64,000 nucleotides of DNA. It comes from Altibacter sp. Its GTDB lineage: Bacteria; Bacteroidota; Bacteroidia; Flavobacteriales; Flavobacteriaceae. The notes under the pieces were generated by a model, which worked only from the letters and a program-made list of their open reading frames with translations, was not told where the DNA came from and ran no database searches. Both the position numbers and the translations under genes were made by a program. The stretch's first letter is position 1; each line of letters begins with the position of its first letter. Positions 29,326-40,262 of the stretch are shown piece after piece. The stretch lies in the NCBI RefSeq assembly GCF_019913785.1, contig NZ_JAIOHK010000031.1, positions 1-64,000 on the forward strand, read 5' to 3'.

Positions 29326-30468
29326 TTAGCTTCTTCCCAATAATCGCTTCATTTTGGGTGAATCGCGCAAATCGGTTAGGGGTTTCTCAAAGTAGACATA
29401 CAAAAGGTAGGATAGTAGGATGGTAATACCCCAATACAAGAACGTATAGGCCCATAAGGACAGTCCGCGCAATTCTTCAGAAGGAAAGATCGCTTTTAAC
29501 GAATGTAAAATAATGGTATAGTGTAATAAATACAATGAATAAGATATAAGACTGATGGTCGTGATAAACTTTACAAGCGGCTTGAAAGTCATTTCCAAAG
29601 TATCTAAATACGGGATAAGGCATGCAATTGCAATTGAATTCAGCGGTAAATAAAAGATAATCATAAAGGCGGGAGCTTCTCCTACTGTTAAACCTAAGGG
29701 AACTCTGAATATATGGAGTACGAAGATACATACAAGCCCCACCAGTAGTATATGTCGCTTATGATCGATAAGCCAAGCATGGTATTTATCATACAAATAG
29801 CGTAGCAAAAAGCCATAATACACCACGTCCAACCGGTAGATTAAAACCTTTCTAATGGACTCGTTCCAGTCCACAATATCGGTTAAGGTATCATTATAGT
29901 AGAAATGTATTTTTGTAAGTATAAAACAAAGAATGATAAAAAGGGTCACATACAAAAAGAAGGCCTCTCTGTTTTTCTTCGGAAATAATTTAATCAGCCC
30001 ATACAGCAGGAACGGCCCAAGTATATATGAGAATTGTTCTACTGCCAAACTCCACGATACTCTGTAGAAAGGCAAAGAGGTGTCTGTTACATTCTGAAGA
30101 TATAAAAAATACTTGTACAGCTTTTGCGGTAATTCTCCATATATACTGTACCACACAACAACATTCACTATGAGTAAAAGATAGTAATTTGGAAAGGTGC
30201 GAAACCAACGTCGGAAAAGAAATGTTTTAATTGACGAAAATGAAAAATCGGGCTTTTGGATTTCCCGAAGGATGATCTTCCCAATTAAAAATCCACTTAT
30301 TATAAAAAAGACCTCAACCCCTATGGTTCCACTTAGCCGCATCGCATAATCGACCACTTTTGGATAGTGATCACTAATCCATCTTGTATGTGCAAACAAT
30401 ACCAATAAAATAGCAATGGTTCGGGCTAGATCAAGACCAACGTTGCGCTTTTTATTGCTAATGTTCAT
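29326..30468 (-). CDS. Acyltransferase 3 family (OafA/YrhL-like) membrane protein
   Basis: GLDLARTIAILLVLFAHTRW, GTIGVEVFFIISGFLIGKIIL, VSWSLAVEQFSYILGPFLLYG. Confidence 0.9.
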   Translation of the reverse strand: MNISNKKRNVGLDLARTIAILLVLFAHTRWISDHYPKVVDYAMRLSGTIGVEVFFIISGFLIGKIILREIQKPDFSFSSIKTFLFRRWFRTFPNYYLLLIVNVVVWYSIYGELPQKLYKYFLYLQNVTDTSLPFYRVSWSLAVEQFSYILGPFLLYGLIKLFPKKNREAFFLYVTLFIILCFILTKIHFYYNDTLTDIVDWNESIRKVLIYRLDVVYYGFLLRYLYDKYHAWLIDHKRHILLVGLVCIFVLHIFRVPLGLTVGEAPAFMIIFYLPLNSIAIACLIPYLDTLEMTFKPLVKFITTISLISYSLYLLHYTIILHSLKAIFPSEELRGLSLWAYTFLYWGITILLSYLLYVYFEKPLTDLRDSPKMKRLLGRS

Positions 30469-30505
30469 ATACTGAAACTAGTTTACAGCAGATGAAGTTA
30501 CTAAA

Positions 30506-31459
30506 TTAATACAAGCTTTGGATAATTTCTTCGATGGTCAAGCCTTCGGCTTCGGCCTTGTAGTTTTTAATGAGTCGGTGGCGAAGAATCCCAATGGCTA
30601 CTTTTTGAACATCGGCAATATCTGGTGAAAATTTGCCGTGCAATGCTGCATGCGCTTTTGCCCCTAAGATAAGGTTCTGCGAAGCCCGCGGACCAGCGCC
30701 CCAATCGATATAATTTTTAACCATTTCGGGTGCGGCCTGACTCTTAGGTCTGGTTTTACCTACCAGGGTCACAGCGTATTCTACCACATTATCGGCTACC
30801 GGTATCCTTCGGATTAGTTGTTGGAATCTGATAATTTCTTCAGAAGAAAATAATGGATTTACAGTCGCCGTCTCCCCTGAAGTAGTTGTTTTAACCACTT
30901 CAACCTCTTCCGAAAAAGAAGGGTAATCCAAATTCACGGCAAACATGAATCTATCTAGTTGTGCTTCGGGCAAGGGGTAAGTTCCCTCCTGTTCAATAGG
31001 GTTTTGGGTAGCCAATACAAAGTAAGGAAGGTCCAGTTTATAGTGATTCCCCGCAATGGTCACCGCGCGTTCCTGCATGGCTTCCAATAAGGCGGCCTGT
31101 GTTTTAGGGGGCGTACGGTTTATCTCATCGGCCAAGATAATATTGGCGAATATGGGCCCTTTAATAAATTTGAAATGTCTGTTCTCATCCAGAATCTCAG
31201 ATCCTAGGATATCACTGGGCATGAGGTCGGGAGTAAATTGAATTCGTTTAAACTTGAGCCCCAGTGCCTCAGCCACCGTATTGACCAAGAGCGTTTTTGC
31301 CAATCCGGGAACCCCAATTAGAAGAGCATGTCCGCCCGAAAAAATTGAAAGCAATACCTGTTCGACTACGTCGTCCTGACCAACAATTACCTTTTTAATT
31401 TCCTGCCGTAGGGCATTGTATTTTTCGACTAGTTGTTCGACTGCTGCTACGTCTGACAT
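30506..31459 (-). CDS. MoxR-family AAA ATPase
   Basis: GHALLIGVPGLAKTLLVNTVAEALGLKFKRIQFTPDLMPSDILGSEIL, ILADEINRTPPKTQAALLEAMQE. Confidence 0.94.
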   Translation of the reverse strand: MSDVAAVEQLVEKYNALRQEIKKVIVGQDDVVEQVLLSIFSGGHALLIGVPGLAKTLLVNTVAEALGLKFKRIQFTPDLMPSDILGSEILDENRHFKFIKGPIFANIILADEINRTPPKTQAALLEAMQERAVTIAGNHYKLDLPYFVLATQNPIEQEGTYPLPEAQLDRFMFAVNLDYPSFSEEVEVVKTTTSGETATVNPLFSSEEIIRFQQLIRRIPVADNVVEYAVTLVGKTRPKSQAAPEMVKNYIDWGAGPRASQNLILGAKAHAALHGKFSPDIADVQKVAIGILRHRLIKNYKAEAEGLTIEEIIQSLY

Positions 31460-31473
31460 AGGGTATGAATTTA

Positions 31474-32943
31474 TTATTTTTTAAGCCAATTGCTAGAAAA
31501 CTCGCAATCCTGATAATCTTCGTTTACGTTGATGTAGGTATCTTTAATTTTCTTATCCTGCCAGATCCCAATGGCCTTAATTTGTTTTTCCTTTAATGCC
31601 AGTTCTTTAATTTTTTCATAGTCCTTCACATAGTCGGATGGATGCTCTTCCAATCGGTTGGTCACGGTTAAGATCTTAAAACTGCTTTTTCCCGTATAGT
31701 CCCTGTCTGTATAAATTTTTGTGACTTCCCCTGGCTTTAAATTGTATACCTGGCCACTAAGCGTAGGATCCATTTTGGTAAGATCGAATTTGGTATCTCC
31801 GGTAACGGGGTTCACCAACTGTCCTCCATTGTTACGGGTTTCTATATCATCGGAATTCATTTTGGCAGCTTCGGAAAACGTAATTTCACCACTTACAATC
31901 TTTTCGCGAAGCTTTTCCACTTTAGTCCGAGCTGCATCAATTGATTCTTGGGAAACTTCAGGAAAAATAATCACGTGACGCACATCAATCTCCTGACCTC
32001 TAATTTTTTCGACGTACACGATATGCCATCCAAATTCGGTTTCGAAAGGTTCGCTCACTTCTCCTTCTAACAATGAAAATGCCTGGTCTTTAAACTCTTT
32101 GGCAAAGGGTGAATTTCGGCGAATGCCTGCTATCAATCCTCCTTTTGCTGCGCTCCCGTCTTTCGAATACAAAACGGCCTTGGTCGCAAAGCTGGCCCCA
32201 TTTTCTACCACATCGGCCCGCATTTGGCTGAGTCGATCGATTACTTTTTTCTTTGCTTCTTCGGTCACTTCGGGTTCAATAACAATTTGCGCCACTTCCA
32301 CCTCGGCACTAAATACAGGACGGTCGTCTTCGGGGATAGAGTAAAAGAACTCGCGCACCTCTTCGGGGGTAACCTCTACATTTTCAACAACTTTACGCTG
32401 CATCTCACTGGCGAGTCGGAGCGTTTTATTCACATCAAATAAATCCTTCCGAAGTTCATCTATATTGTCTTTTCTATAGTAACTAGCTACTTTTTCTTCA
32501 CTGCCCAACTCACTTATCATATACTGAAGCTGTTGCTCGATCTGTGAATTAATTTCGGCATCCGGCACCAAGATACTATCTATCTTGGCCTGATGTGCGT
32601 ACAGTTTATCCTCCAACAACTTTCCGAATAATTGACACCGCGTAATACCGTCGGTTGAAATGCCCTGGGCATCCAATTCTAAATAACTCTTATCGATATC
32701 GCTATCCAATATTACATAGTCCCCCACTACAGCGCTCACCCCTTCCGCTTTATAACGCTTAAATGGCAATATCGTGTCTTTCTGAACCACACTGTCCATT
32801 TCGGCTTCATTGCCTTTGGCAACACCCGTACTGTCAACAACAACTACCTCTTGCGATAAACCGACTAAGTGAGTAGCAATACATAAAAGGAAAAGGAAAC
32901 TAGTGCGGTGTATAGGTTTCAAACTTCTTATTTTTAATAGCAT
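31474..32943 (-). CDS. SurA-like peptidylprolyl isomerase
   Basis: SurA-N-like region, two parvulin modules (AEVEVAQIVIEPEVTEEAKKK..., IDVRHVIIFPEVSQESI...FSEAAKMNSDDIETRNNGGQLV). Confidence 0.85.
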   Translation of the reverse strand: MLLKIRSLKPIHRTSFLFLLCIATHLVGLSQEVVVVDSTGVAKGNEAEMDSVVQKDTILPFKRYKAEGVSAVVGDYVILDSDIDKSYLELDAQGISTDGITRCQLFGKLLEDKLYAHQAKIDSILVPDAEINSQIEQQLQYMISELGSEEKVASYYRKDNIDELRKDLFDVNKTLRLASEMQRKVVENVEVTPEEVREFFYSIPEDDRPVFSAEVEVAQIVIEPEVTEEAKKKVIDRLSQMRADVVENGASFATKAVLYSKDGSAAKGGLIAGIRRNSPFAKEFKDQAFSLLEGEVSEPFETEFGWHIVYVEKIRGQEIDVRHVIIFPEVSQESIDAARTKVEKLREKIVSGEITFSEAAKMNSDDIETRNNGGQLVNPVTGDTKFDLTKMDPTLSGQVYNLKPGEVTKIYTDRDYTGKSSFKILTVTNRLEEHPSDYVKDYEKIKELALKEKQIKAIGIWQDKKIKDTYINVNEDYQDCEFSSNWLKK

Positions 32944-33754
32944 CTTTTGTAATATCTTTTTCTAGTTTTTTTATAAGTTCCAGCTTTCTTTTGTTCAGAA
33001 TAATCTGTTTTATAGTAGGTTCTATATGCGAAAGCGGGGCAATATCGTTTGGTTTAAGGATATCTTCAATTTTCACCAAATATACTCCTAATGAATCTTG
33101 TAATTGTGTAAAATTAGATTTTTTTAACACTTGGTCACTGTTGTCTTTTAATACAGTTAAGGTGCTTACCAGCGCCTCTCTTTTTACCCAAATGGAATCG
33201 TTGAAATTGAATTCTTTAAACTGAATACTAAGGGTGCTTAATTCGGTTTTGTCCTTATCGTTAAAGCGATCTAACAGTTGCCTAGCTTTCGCAATATTCG
33301 AATAGTTTGGATCCACCCATATGTAACGCACCTTTACCAGATCATCTCTCAATTTAAAATTCTCCTTGTTTAAATCGTAGAAATCTTGCAATTCACGAAC
33401 AGAAACAGTGCTATCCAATTGCTTGGAAACAATGACTCCTTTATAGGCTTCGGTATACAGATCGTCCTTGTATTCCTTTACCAATTTATCGTAGGCGGCT
33501 AATTTTTCCTCCGAAAGATTTATTCTCGCCTGATCAATAAGTAATTGCTGAGTCGCCCAACGATTTATAAAATTGTTGATAATCAGAGTGCTGTCCTCTT
33601 TGGTGGTGTTTTCAGAAATGAGCGATTTTATATCATCCTCATACAAATAACTGTCATTGACCCTGGCAATTGGAGTCTTCTCCGGATCCTGTTTAAAATA
33701 CTCACAGGAGCATAAGAATAGCAGACAGCTAATGTATGTGAGTACATACCGCAT
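32900..33754 (-). CDS. SurA/PpiC N-terminal-like lipoprotein lacking an evident parvulin catalytic domain
   Basis: Lipobox FLCSCEYF; between two PPIase genes; overlaps both neighbours. Confidence 0.65.
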   Translation of the reverse strand: MRYVLTYISCLLFLCSCEYFKQDPEKTPIARVNDSYLYEDDIKSLISENTTKEDSTLIINNFINRWATQQLLIDQARINLSEEKLAAYDKLVKEYKDDLYTEAYKGVIVSKQLDSTVSVRELQDFYDLNKENFKLRDDLVKVRYIWVDPNYSNIAKARQLLDRFNDKDKTELSTLSIQFKEFNFNDSIWVKREALVSTLTVLKDNSDQVLKKSNFTQLQDSLGVYLVKIEDILKPNDIAPLSHIEPTIKQIILNKRKLELIKKLEKDITKDAIKNKKFETYTPH

Positions 33755-35715
33755 TAGGAATTCAATTCTTTAATTACTTTTTTCAAAACTTTTTTGTGCA
33801 CTTCTACCTGATGTTTATTACGCAAATCCTGTATCCAGTTTTCTTCCAGATAATTTTGGTAGTTGCTTAGTACCTTACCTCGCACTTCGTCCAGTGTTTT
33901 CAAGCTTGGTGGAATCACTTCCCGTACTTGAACAATGACAAAGGAGTCTCCTACCGTATGCATTTTTGAAACGCCGCTAACTGCCTGAAATTCTTCCGGC
34001 AATTCCTTGCTGTCAATTTCAAACACACCATTCGAGATAATAACGTTTACCTTGTCTGAATTATTTAATTGTTTCTTGATCTCTTCTTCGGTCTTGCCCT
34101 GCTTTAATAATTCGGACACCTGATTTGCCATACTTGCATCGGTGGTCGAGACGATCATGGCATCCACTCGTTTTTTCCAGGTGTATTGATCCTTTATTGA
34201 ATTGTAATAGGTCTGTAATCCTATGGAGTCGTTCTTGGCCTTATTCCAAATATTTTTATTCATCACATCGAAAATGAGTAAGCCATCACGATACTCGCTA
34301 ATGATGGCCGCATAGTCTTCGTTCTCAAATTCCAATCGATCTCGATAGTATTTTTTTAGCTCCAAAGTTTCAAACTCATCGAACATTCCTGCAATCAAAC
34401 CTTCCTTGGTTTTATACACTTGAGATTTACGTTGACGGTCACTTATATAAGCCGCAAAATCACTAAATTTAAGAGTGCGATCCCCTATTTTAAAAAGGGT
34501 CTTGTCTTTTGAAGGCGTTAAGGTGTCATAGACCCATTTTCTCTGAAGTACTTCATCACTTAAAAAAGCTTGAAAAAATGACTTGTAGGCTTCGTTTACC
34601 TGATATCCGTATTTTTCTTTAATCTTCTTATTTACCTTACTCGTCATTACCTTAGAGCGAGTGGCATCCTGAACTCGTTTCAGCAACATGTCCTTTTGCG
34701 CCTCATAGGTTGGCTCACTATGAAGCTCATCTAAGCGAATAATATGCCAGCCAAAACTGGTTTTTATCGGTTTGGATAACTCTCCCGGCTTTGTCAGTTG
34801 GTACGCTGCCTCTTCAAACTCGGTAGAACGCAAGTCTCCCTTACGGAATTTGCCCAATTTTCCGCCAACCTTACCCGAATTTTTATCGTCCGAATATTGT
34901 TGCGCCAAGTTTTCAAACGACTCCCCCTGTTGAATCAGTGCATATATTTCCTTAATGCGTTCTTCAGGATTAAAGGTGCGGGTGTCGTCTTCTTTATCGG
35001 AAATCATAATGTGTGAAACCGAAATCTCGGGAGCTCGCATTCTGCGATCGTTCACTTTGATGATATGGTAGCCGAATTGAGTTCTAACAATTTCTGAAAT
35101 TTCACCCACCGGCGTATTGTACGCCATGGTTTCGAAGGGATATACCAATGCAAAAACCGAAAAATACCCCAATTCCCCGGCATGTTCCTTGGCGGTGGGT
35201 TCCTCGGAAGTTTCCTTAGCAAGCTTCGTAAAGTCCTCTCCTTTTAGCGCTCTATCACGAATGACCTTAATTTTATTATACGCCTTCAGGGTGTCCTGAG
35301 GCAAATCATCGTAGGTAGACAACACCAAAATATGCGAAGCATCTATCTCTTCCAAGCCTCTTTGGTAAGCTTCCAGAGCTAAATCTTCGGCTACTTTGTC
35401 TTCGTATAGGTAATTTCGGGACAACTGTTCCTGATATTGTGAAAACTCCTTTTTGTAATTTGCATCTTGATGGAGATTCTGCGCATAGGCCTCGGCAATT
35501 TTCAATTTATAGTCTATGAAAAGTTGTAAATAACTCTCCACATTCTTTTGAGACTCATCTTGCACCAAATTGAGGTTCTTTTTGTACACTCGTTTAAACT
35601 CCGATGCATATACAGGAGTATCATTTACCGTTAGTAAAACATCTTTTTTCTTTTGTGCAACCGCAGCAAACGAAATGGTAAATAACAATAGAAGGGACGC
35701 TATTTTCTTATACAT
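33754..35715 (-). CDS. Parvulin-type peptidylprolyl isomerase (PpiC/SurA family)
   Basis: Two parvulin modules (ASHILVLSTYDDLPQD...GELGYFSVFALVYPFETMAYNTPVGEISEIVRTQFGYHIIKV; VSHIMISDKEDDTRTF...FGWHIIRLDE). Confidence 0.92.
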   Translation of the reverse strand: MYKKIASLLLLFTISFAAVAQKKKDVLLTVNDTPVYASEFKRVYKKNLNLVQDESQKNVESYLQLFIDYKLKIAEAYAQNLHQDANYKKEFSQYQEQLSRNYLYEDKVAEDLALEAYQRGLEEIDASHILVLSTYDDLPQDTLKAYNKIKVIRDRALKGEDFTKLAKETSEEPTAKEHAGELGYFSVFALVYPFETMAYNTPVGEISEIVRTQFGYHIIKVNDRRMRAPEISVSHIMISDKEDDTRTFNPEERIKEIYALIQQGESFENLAQQYSDDKNSGKVGGKLGKFRKGDLRSTEFEEAAYQLTKPGELSKPIKTSFGWHIIRLDELHSEPTYEAQKDMLLKRVQDATRSKVMTSKVNKKIKEKYGYQVNEAYKSFFQAFLSDEVLQRKWVYDTLTPSKDKTLFKIGDRTLKFSDFAAYISDRQRKSQVYKTKEGLIAGMFDEFETLELKKYYRDRLEFENEDYAAIISEYRDGLLIFDVMNKNIWNKAKNDSIGLQTYYNSIKDQYTWKKRVDAMIVSTTDASMANQVSELLKQGKTEEEIKKQLNNSDKVNVIISNGVFEIDSKELPEEFQAVSGVSKMHTVGDSFVIVQVREVIPPSLKTLDEVRGKVLSNYQNYLEENWIQDLRNKHQVEVHKKVLKKVIKELNS

Positions 35716-35964
35716 TTTTGAATTTGTTTTTTTTTAAAGGATTCTGGCAAAAATAACAAAAACCAATCGTTAAACAAGTGTGTTGCGTTAAGGTTTTTAG
35801 CTGCTCTATAGTGTGTAATTTGGCTTCGGAAATACTCCAGAAAAATGTACCTTGCATATATAAAAGAATTTAATTCTGAAATGAGCCATTACAAAAAGAT
35901 GGCGGTCACCAATATATTCCATGGCGAATCACAGCTGATGGTTTTATATATTCAAAAAGAACTG

Positions 35965-36423
35965 ATGAAATATACCTGCGAAATGAGCATAAACCTGCCT
36001 CGCGAAGAAGTTATCAAAAAATTGGACAATCCAGAAAACATGAAACACTGGCAACGCGGACTGGTAGGTTATGAATTTTTAAGTGGCACTCCTGGAAGTG
36101 AGGGAGCCAAAATGAAGCTCGAATACAAGATGGGAAAACGTGAAATGGTACTAACAGAGACCATTATTAAAAATAAATTCCCGGAAGAATTTCACGCCAC
36201 CTATGACACCAAAGGAGTCCACAATATTCAATACAATTATTTTCACCCTACCGAAAATAATACCACCAAATGGGTTTCGGAAGCCGAATTCCACTTTAAG
36301 GGGCTTGGGATGAAATTGATGTCGTGGCTTATGCCTTCTGCCTTTAAAAAGCAATCGATGACGTATTTAAAGGACTTTAAAAATTTTGCTGAAAATGGAA
36401 CTTCTGTATTAGATAGTAAATGA
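35965..36423 (+). CDS. SRPBCC-fold protein
   Basis: MKYTCEMSINLPREEVIKKLDNPENMKHWQRGLVGYEFLSGTPGSEGAKMKLEY; start set at Met 35965. Confidence 0.75.
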   Translation: MKYTCEMSINLPREEVIKKLDNPENMKHWQRGLVGYEFLSGTPGSEGAKMKLEYKMGKREMVLTETIIKNKFPEEFHATYDTKGVHNIQYNYFHPTENNTTKWVSEAEFHFKGLGMKLMSWLMPSAFKKQSMTYLKDFKNFAENGTSVLDSK

Positions 36424-36662
36424 AAGAACGCGTAAAACTAATTTGGGATTTTCGCGGACCGAATGCCTTTCCCATTGCACAGCATCACGCCAAGCATTTG
36501 GGAGAATTCGCCCAGGCCGAGGGTTTGCAACATTCGATTACGGGCAGCGAACAACTTGCCGAAATGTACGCTATCGCTTTTCTGGTCGTAGAAAAAGTAC
36601 ATATGCATGCCTTGAGAGAAAAATTAAAACCCAATAGAGGACAATTATATACCGAGAAATGA
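36420..36662 (+). CDS. Uncharacterised 80-aa protein
   Basis: ATGA overlaps with both neighbours (36420-36423, 36659-36662). Confidence 0.75.
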   Translation: MKERVKLIWDFRGPNAFPIAQHHAKHLGEFAQAEGLQHSITGSEQLAEMYAIAFLVVEKVHMHALREKLKPNRGQLYTEK

Positions 36663-37102
36663 AAGACTTCTTTATTGAAAAATTTCAATATAATTTCGAC
36701 AGCAATCAGCGTATGATTAACTGTATGGAAGCCAACTCAAAGGCCTATACCCAAAGAGCACAAGATTTAATAGGCCATACCTTCAATGCACATCATATAT
36801 GGAACTGTCGTATTTTAGGGCAAACACCCAAACAAACAGTTTGGGAGGTGTTTCAACTTAAAGATTTACACCAAATGAATACGGCTACCAATAATCAAAG
36901 CATGGATATTCTTTCCTCCTTTGAGCTTACAAAGATAACCGAGTATACAAATACCCGCGGACAATCCTACTCAAATAGGGTTGATGATATCCTCTATCAT
37001 ATAATTAATCATAGCACCTATCATCGCGGACAGCTTATGACCGAACTAAAGCAACATGGCGTCATTCCTATTAGCACCGATTATATATTTTTTAAGCGGT
37101 AA
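36659..37102 (+). CDS. DinB-like (DfsB) four-helix protein
   Basis: DDILYHIINHSTYHRGQLMTELKQHGVIPISTDYIFF is typical of the DinB C-terminus (HxxxHxxQ-like). Confidence 0.85.
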   Translation: MKDFFIEKFQYNFDSNQRMINCMEANSKAYTQRAQDLIGHTFNAHHIWNCRILGQTPKQTVWEVFQLKDLHQMNTATNNQSMDILSSFELTKITEYTNTRGQSYSNRVDDILYHIINHSTYHRGQLMTELKQHGVIPISTDYIFFKR

Positions 37103-37196
37103 TTTCTGTTCAAAAATGCTAACATCTTGTTATATAGTGAACTAATTTTGATATTTTTTTGTAGTATTGCAGCCCAATAAAACAACAAGAGAACTC

Positions 37197-37709
37197 ATGA
37201 GAATTTTAGCGATTTTATTTTTATTTATTTCTTTTTCAGCATTTTCACAAACAAAGGTAGGTACGGTAGATGTGGATTTTATTCTGTCTAAAATGCCCGA
37301 AATACCCTCGGTTCAAAAACAGGTAGAAGATTATGGAAAAGAACTAGATGCAGATTTCAAGAAGAATTTGGAAGCTTACGACGCACTGGTAAAGGCGTAT
37401 ACCGAAGGAGAGGCCGGACTTACTATTGCCCAGAAAAAGACCAAGCAAGAAGAAATTATTGCTGCTGAAAACGATTTAAACAAAATTCAACAAAACGGGT
37501 CAAAACTGATGAACATCAAACGAGATGAATTGTTGCGCCCGTTGTATCAAAAAATAGGGGTTTCCTTAGAGAAAATTGCCAAAGCCGAAGGATATACACA
37601 GGTGCTTCAGTTGGACAATTCGGTTGTATATGCCGATAATACCTACGACCTTACCCTAACGATATTAAAAGATTTGGGAATTACCATAGAAGAAGAGACA
37701 AAACAGTAA
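37197..37709 (+). CDS. OmpH/Skp-family periplasmic chaperone
   Basis: MRILAILFLFISFSAFSQTKVGTVDVDFILSKMPEIPSVQKQVEDYGKELDADFKK. Confidence 0.88.
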   Translation: MRILAILFLFISFSAFSQTKVGTVDVDFILSKMPEIPSVQKQVEDYGKELDADFKKNLEAYDALVKAYTEGEAGLTIAQKKTKQEEIIAAENDLNKIQQNGSKLMNIKRDELLRPLYQKIGVSLEKIAKAEGYTQVLQLDNSVVYADNTYDLTLTILKDLGITIEEETKQ

Positions 37710-37744
37710 TTCTTTGTTAAAAAAAAGCCAGATAGGAGCGCCAA

Positions 37745-39217
37745 TTATCTCGAATAATTTGGTGCTTCTTTGGTTATGGTCACATCGTGTGGATGACTCT
37801 CATGAATACCGGAAGCGGTAATCTTAATGAATTTTCCGGTCTCTTTTAAGGTATGGATATCCTTGGCTCCGCAATAGCCCATTCCGGCACGTAAACCACC
37901 GATAAACTGTGTCATGCTTTCTACGAGGTCTCCCTTATAAGGAACACGACCCACAATCCCTTCAGGAACCAACTTTTTAATGTCGTCTTCCACATCTTGG
38001 AAATAACGATCCTTTGACCCTTGTTTCATGGCCTCAACCGATCCCATTCCTCTATACGACTTAAATTTACGTCCTTCATAAATAATGGTCTCTCCGGGTG
38101 ATTCTTTGGTACCGGCTAAAAGAGAACCCAGCATCACACAATCGGCTCCAGCTGCAATGGCCTTTGGAATATCTCCTGTATACCGTATACCGCCATCGGC
38201 AATTACCGGCACTCCACTCCCTTTAATCGCTGCGGCGACTTCAAGTACCGCAGAAAATTGTGGAAACCCAACTCCGGCAACAACACGGGTGGTACAAATA
38301 GATCCGGGACCAATCCCCACTTTTACCGCATCGGCTCCCGCTTTTACGAGATATTTTGCCGCTTCGGCCGTGGCTATATTTCCTACGATCACATCTAATT
38401 TTGGGAATTTCTTTTTCACTTCTTTGAGTACGCTCACTACTCCTTTGGTATGACCATGCGCTGTATCGATAATCACGGCATCCACCTGTGCATTTACTAG
38501 AGCTTCGGCTCGCGCGACAGCATCACCGGTAACTCCCAAAGCCGCAGCCACTCGTAACCTACCGAATTCATCCTTATTGGCTATAGGCTTTTGCGTGATT
38601 TTTGTAATATCTCGAAACGTAATCAAGCCTAAAAGCATTCCTTCTTCATTTACAACAGGAAGCTTTTCAATCTTATTCTTCTGAAGAATGATCTCTGCTT
38701 CTTTCAATGAGGTTCCCTGGGCAACTGTGACCAGATTTTTTTCGGTCATAACTTCACTCAAGGGCCGACTGAAATTCTTTTCGAAACGAAGGTCTCTATT
38801 GGTGACAATACCTATTAACTTTCCTTTGCCATCGGTAATTGGAATACCGCCGATGCTATATTCACGCATGGTGCTTTGCGCATCGCCAACCGTAGCTGTT
38901 TTTGGCAAGGTAACCGGATCTTGAATCATACCGCTTTCGGCGCGTTTTACCTTACGCACCTCGGCAGCCTGATTTTCGATGCTCATGTTCTTGTGCAATA
39001 CTCCAATGCCGCCTTCGCGTGCCATTGCAATGGCCATAGCGCTTTCGGTCACCGTATCCATTGCCGCTGAAGCAATAGGAACATTGAGCCAAATATTTCG
39101 GCTAAACTGAGTTTTGATAGAAACTTCGCGTGGTAATACTTCAGAATAGGCAGGCACTAAAAGTACGTCGTCGTAAGTAAGGCCTTCTCCAAGAATTTTG
39201 TCGATGTGTGCAGTCAT
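37745..39217 (-). CDS. guaB: IMP dehydrogenase
   Basis: [17 protein letters not shown], two CBS motifs, [51 protein letters not shown]. Confidence 0.97.
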   Translation of the reverse strand: MTAHIDKILGEGLTYDDVLLVPAYSEVLPREVSIKTQFSRNIWLNVPIASAAMDTVTESAMAIAMAREGGIGVLHKNMSIENQAAEVRKVKRAESGMIQDPVTLPKTATVGDAQSTMREYSIGGIPITDGKGKLIGIVTNRDLRFEKNFSRPLSEVMTEKNLVTVAQGTSLKEAEIILQKNKIEKLPVVNEEGMLLGLITFRDITKITQKPIANKDEFGRLRVAAALGVTGDAVARAEALVNAQVDAVIIDTAHGHTKGVVSVLKEVKKKFPKLDVIVGNIATAEAAKYLVKAGADAVKVGIGPGSICTTRVVAGVGFPQFSAVLEVAAAIKGSGVPVIADGGIRYTGDIPKAIAAGADCVMLGSLLAGTKESPGETIIYEGRKFKSYRGMGSVEAMKQGSKDRYFQDVEDDIKKLVPEGIVGRVPYKGDLVESMTQFIGGLRAGMGYCGAKDIHTLKETGKFIKITASGIHESHPHDVTITKEAPNYSR

Positions 39218-39298
39218 TGCAATTAAAATTAACTTCCGAAGCACCGAAAGTGGTTACTGTTTAATTGCGTGCAAATGTACAACTATTAAATGAGACCT

Positions 39299-39742
39299 TT
39301 ATAAGTTTCTTTTGGTAAAACCTTTCGGAATAAATAGTTTTTCTGAATCGTAAAAACTAATATAGACCAAAATAGGTTGTTTCAAATTGCCGTATACCAC
39401 CTCGTATACATCGACCAAGGCCACGCCGTCAAAGCCATTTTCACTGTCGTATTCACAACAACTCCCTCTCCTGTGAAATGTAACCACTTCCCCCCTGGGT
39501 CCGGCCAATGATGATAAATACCTTCGCTGATTTTCGGCACTGCGTCCGCCTACCATCACCGGATATTCACCAGATAGACCATAAGCCTCGTTCTCAGCAT
39601 ATTCGGTGACATCAAAAAAGGGTTCGTAATGATCAGAGGTTTCGGTGGCGTTGGTACTACTGCTTAAAATGACCGGGCTTTTTTTTGCACCACAAGAAGT
39701 TAACAGGAGCCCAAGTACTAGTGTAGATATTAGTTTTTTCAC
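39299..39742 (-). CDS. Small lipoprotein, GTG start (hypothetical)
   Basis: VKKLISTLVLGLLLTSCGAKK lipobox. Confidence 0.6.
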   Translation of the reverse strand: MKKLISTLVLGLLLTSCGAKKSPVILSSSTNATETSDHYEPFFDVTEYAENEAYGLSGEYPVMVGGRSAENQRRYLSSLAGPRGEVVTFHRRGSCCEYDSENGFDGVALVDVYEVVYGNLKQPILVYISFYDSEKLFIPKGFTKRNL

Positions 39743-39767
39743 GGGATGGCTTTTCCCAAAGTTAGGG

Positions 39768-40262
39768 TTATTTCTTCTTTCGAAAAAACAATTGTTGTAA
39801 AACAGCCCCGGCTCCAATAAAATAAACAGCCGTCATCAAAATCCCCGATATCACAACAACATATTTCATCCACAGCATCCCCTTCCACATCAAATAAATA
39901 CCACCAAAGGTTAAAACAATCGAAAAGAAAGGTTCGATCATTAAAAAGGATTTCAGTTTTTGAGGTAAAGAAGTAATGGCCAGTAATCCCCCTAAAAAAA
40001 AGAAGATAAAGGAAACTGAGAGCACATGCGTATGTAATATGGTGAGCATCTCACGATCTCCTTTTTCAAATTTCATCACTTGTACATCCTCCATATCCTC
40101 ATTCCCCAGATAGTTTTCTACAAGTCCGTCGGGGGTAGCCGATTCTGTTTGACGCACAAATAAAAGTCCGGTAATGTATCCTATTGTTAGTACAATAACA
40201 AAGGCGGCAATAAACAGTTTTATATGCTTCGGAAAACTATGGATGAGGCCATGCAATTGCAT
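39768..40262 (-). CDS. Membrane protein (hypothetical), ~4 TM
   Basis: Hydrophobic segments; coupled to the FMN-binding gene (stop/start at 40262). Confidence 0.6.
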   Translation of the reverse strand: MQLHGLIHSFPKHIKLFIAAFVIVLTIGYITGLLFVRQTESATPDGLVENYLGNEDMEDVQVMKFEKGDREMLTILHTHVLSVSFIFFFLGGLLAITSLPQKLKSFLMIEPFFSIVLTFGGIYLMWKGMLWMKYVVVISGILMTAVYFIGAGAVLQQLFFRKKK

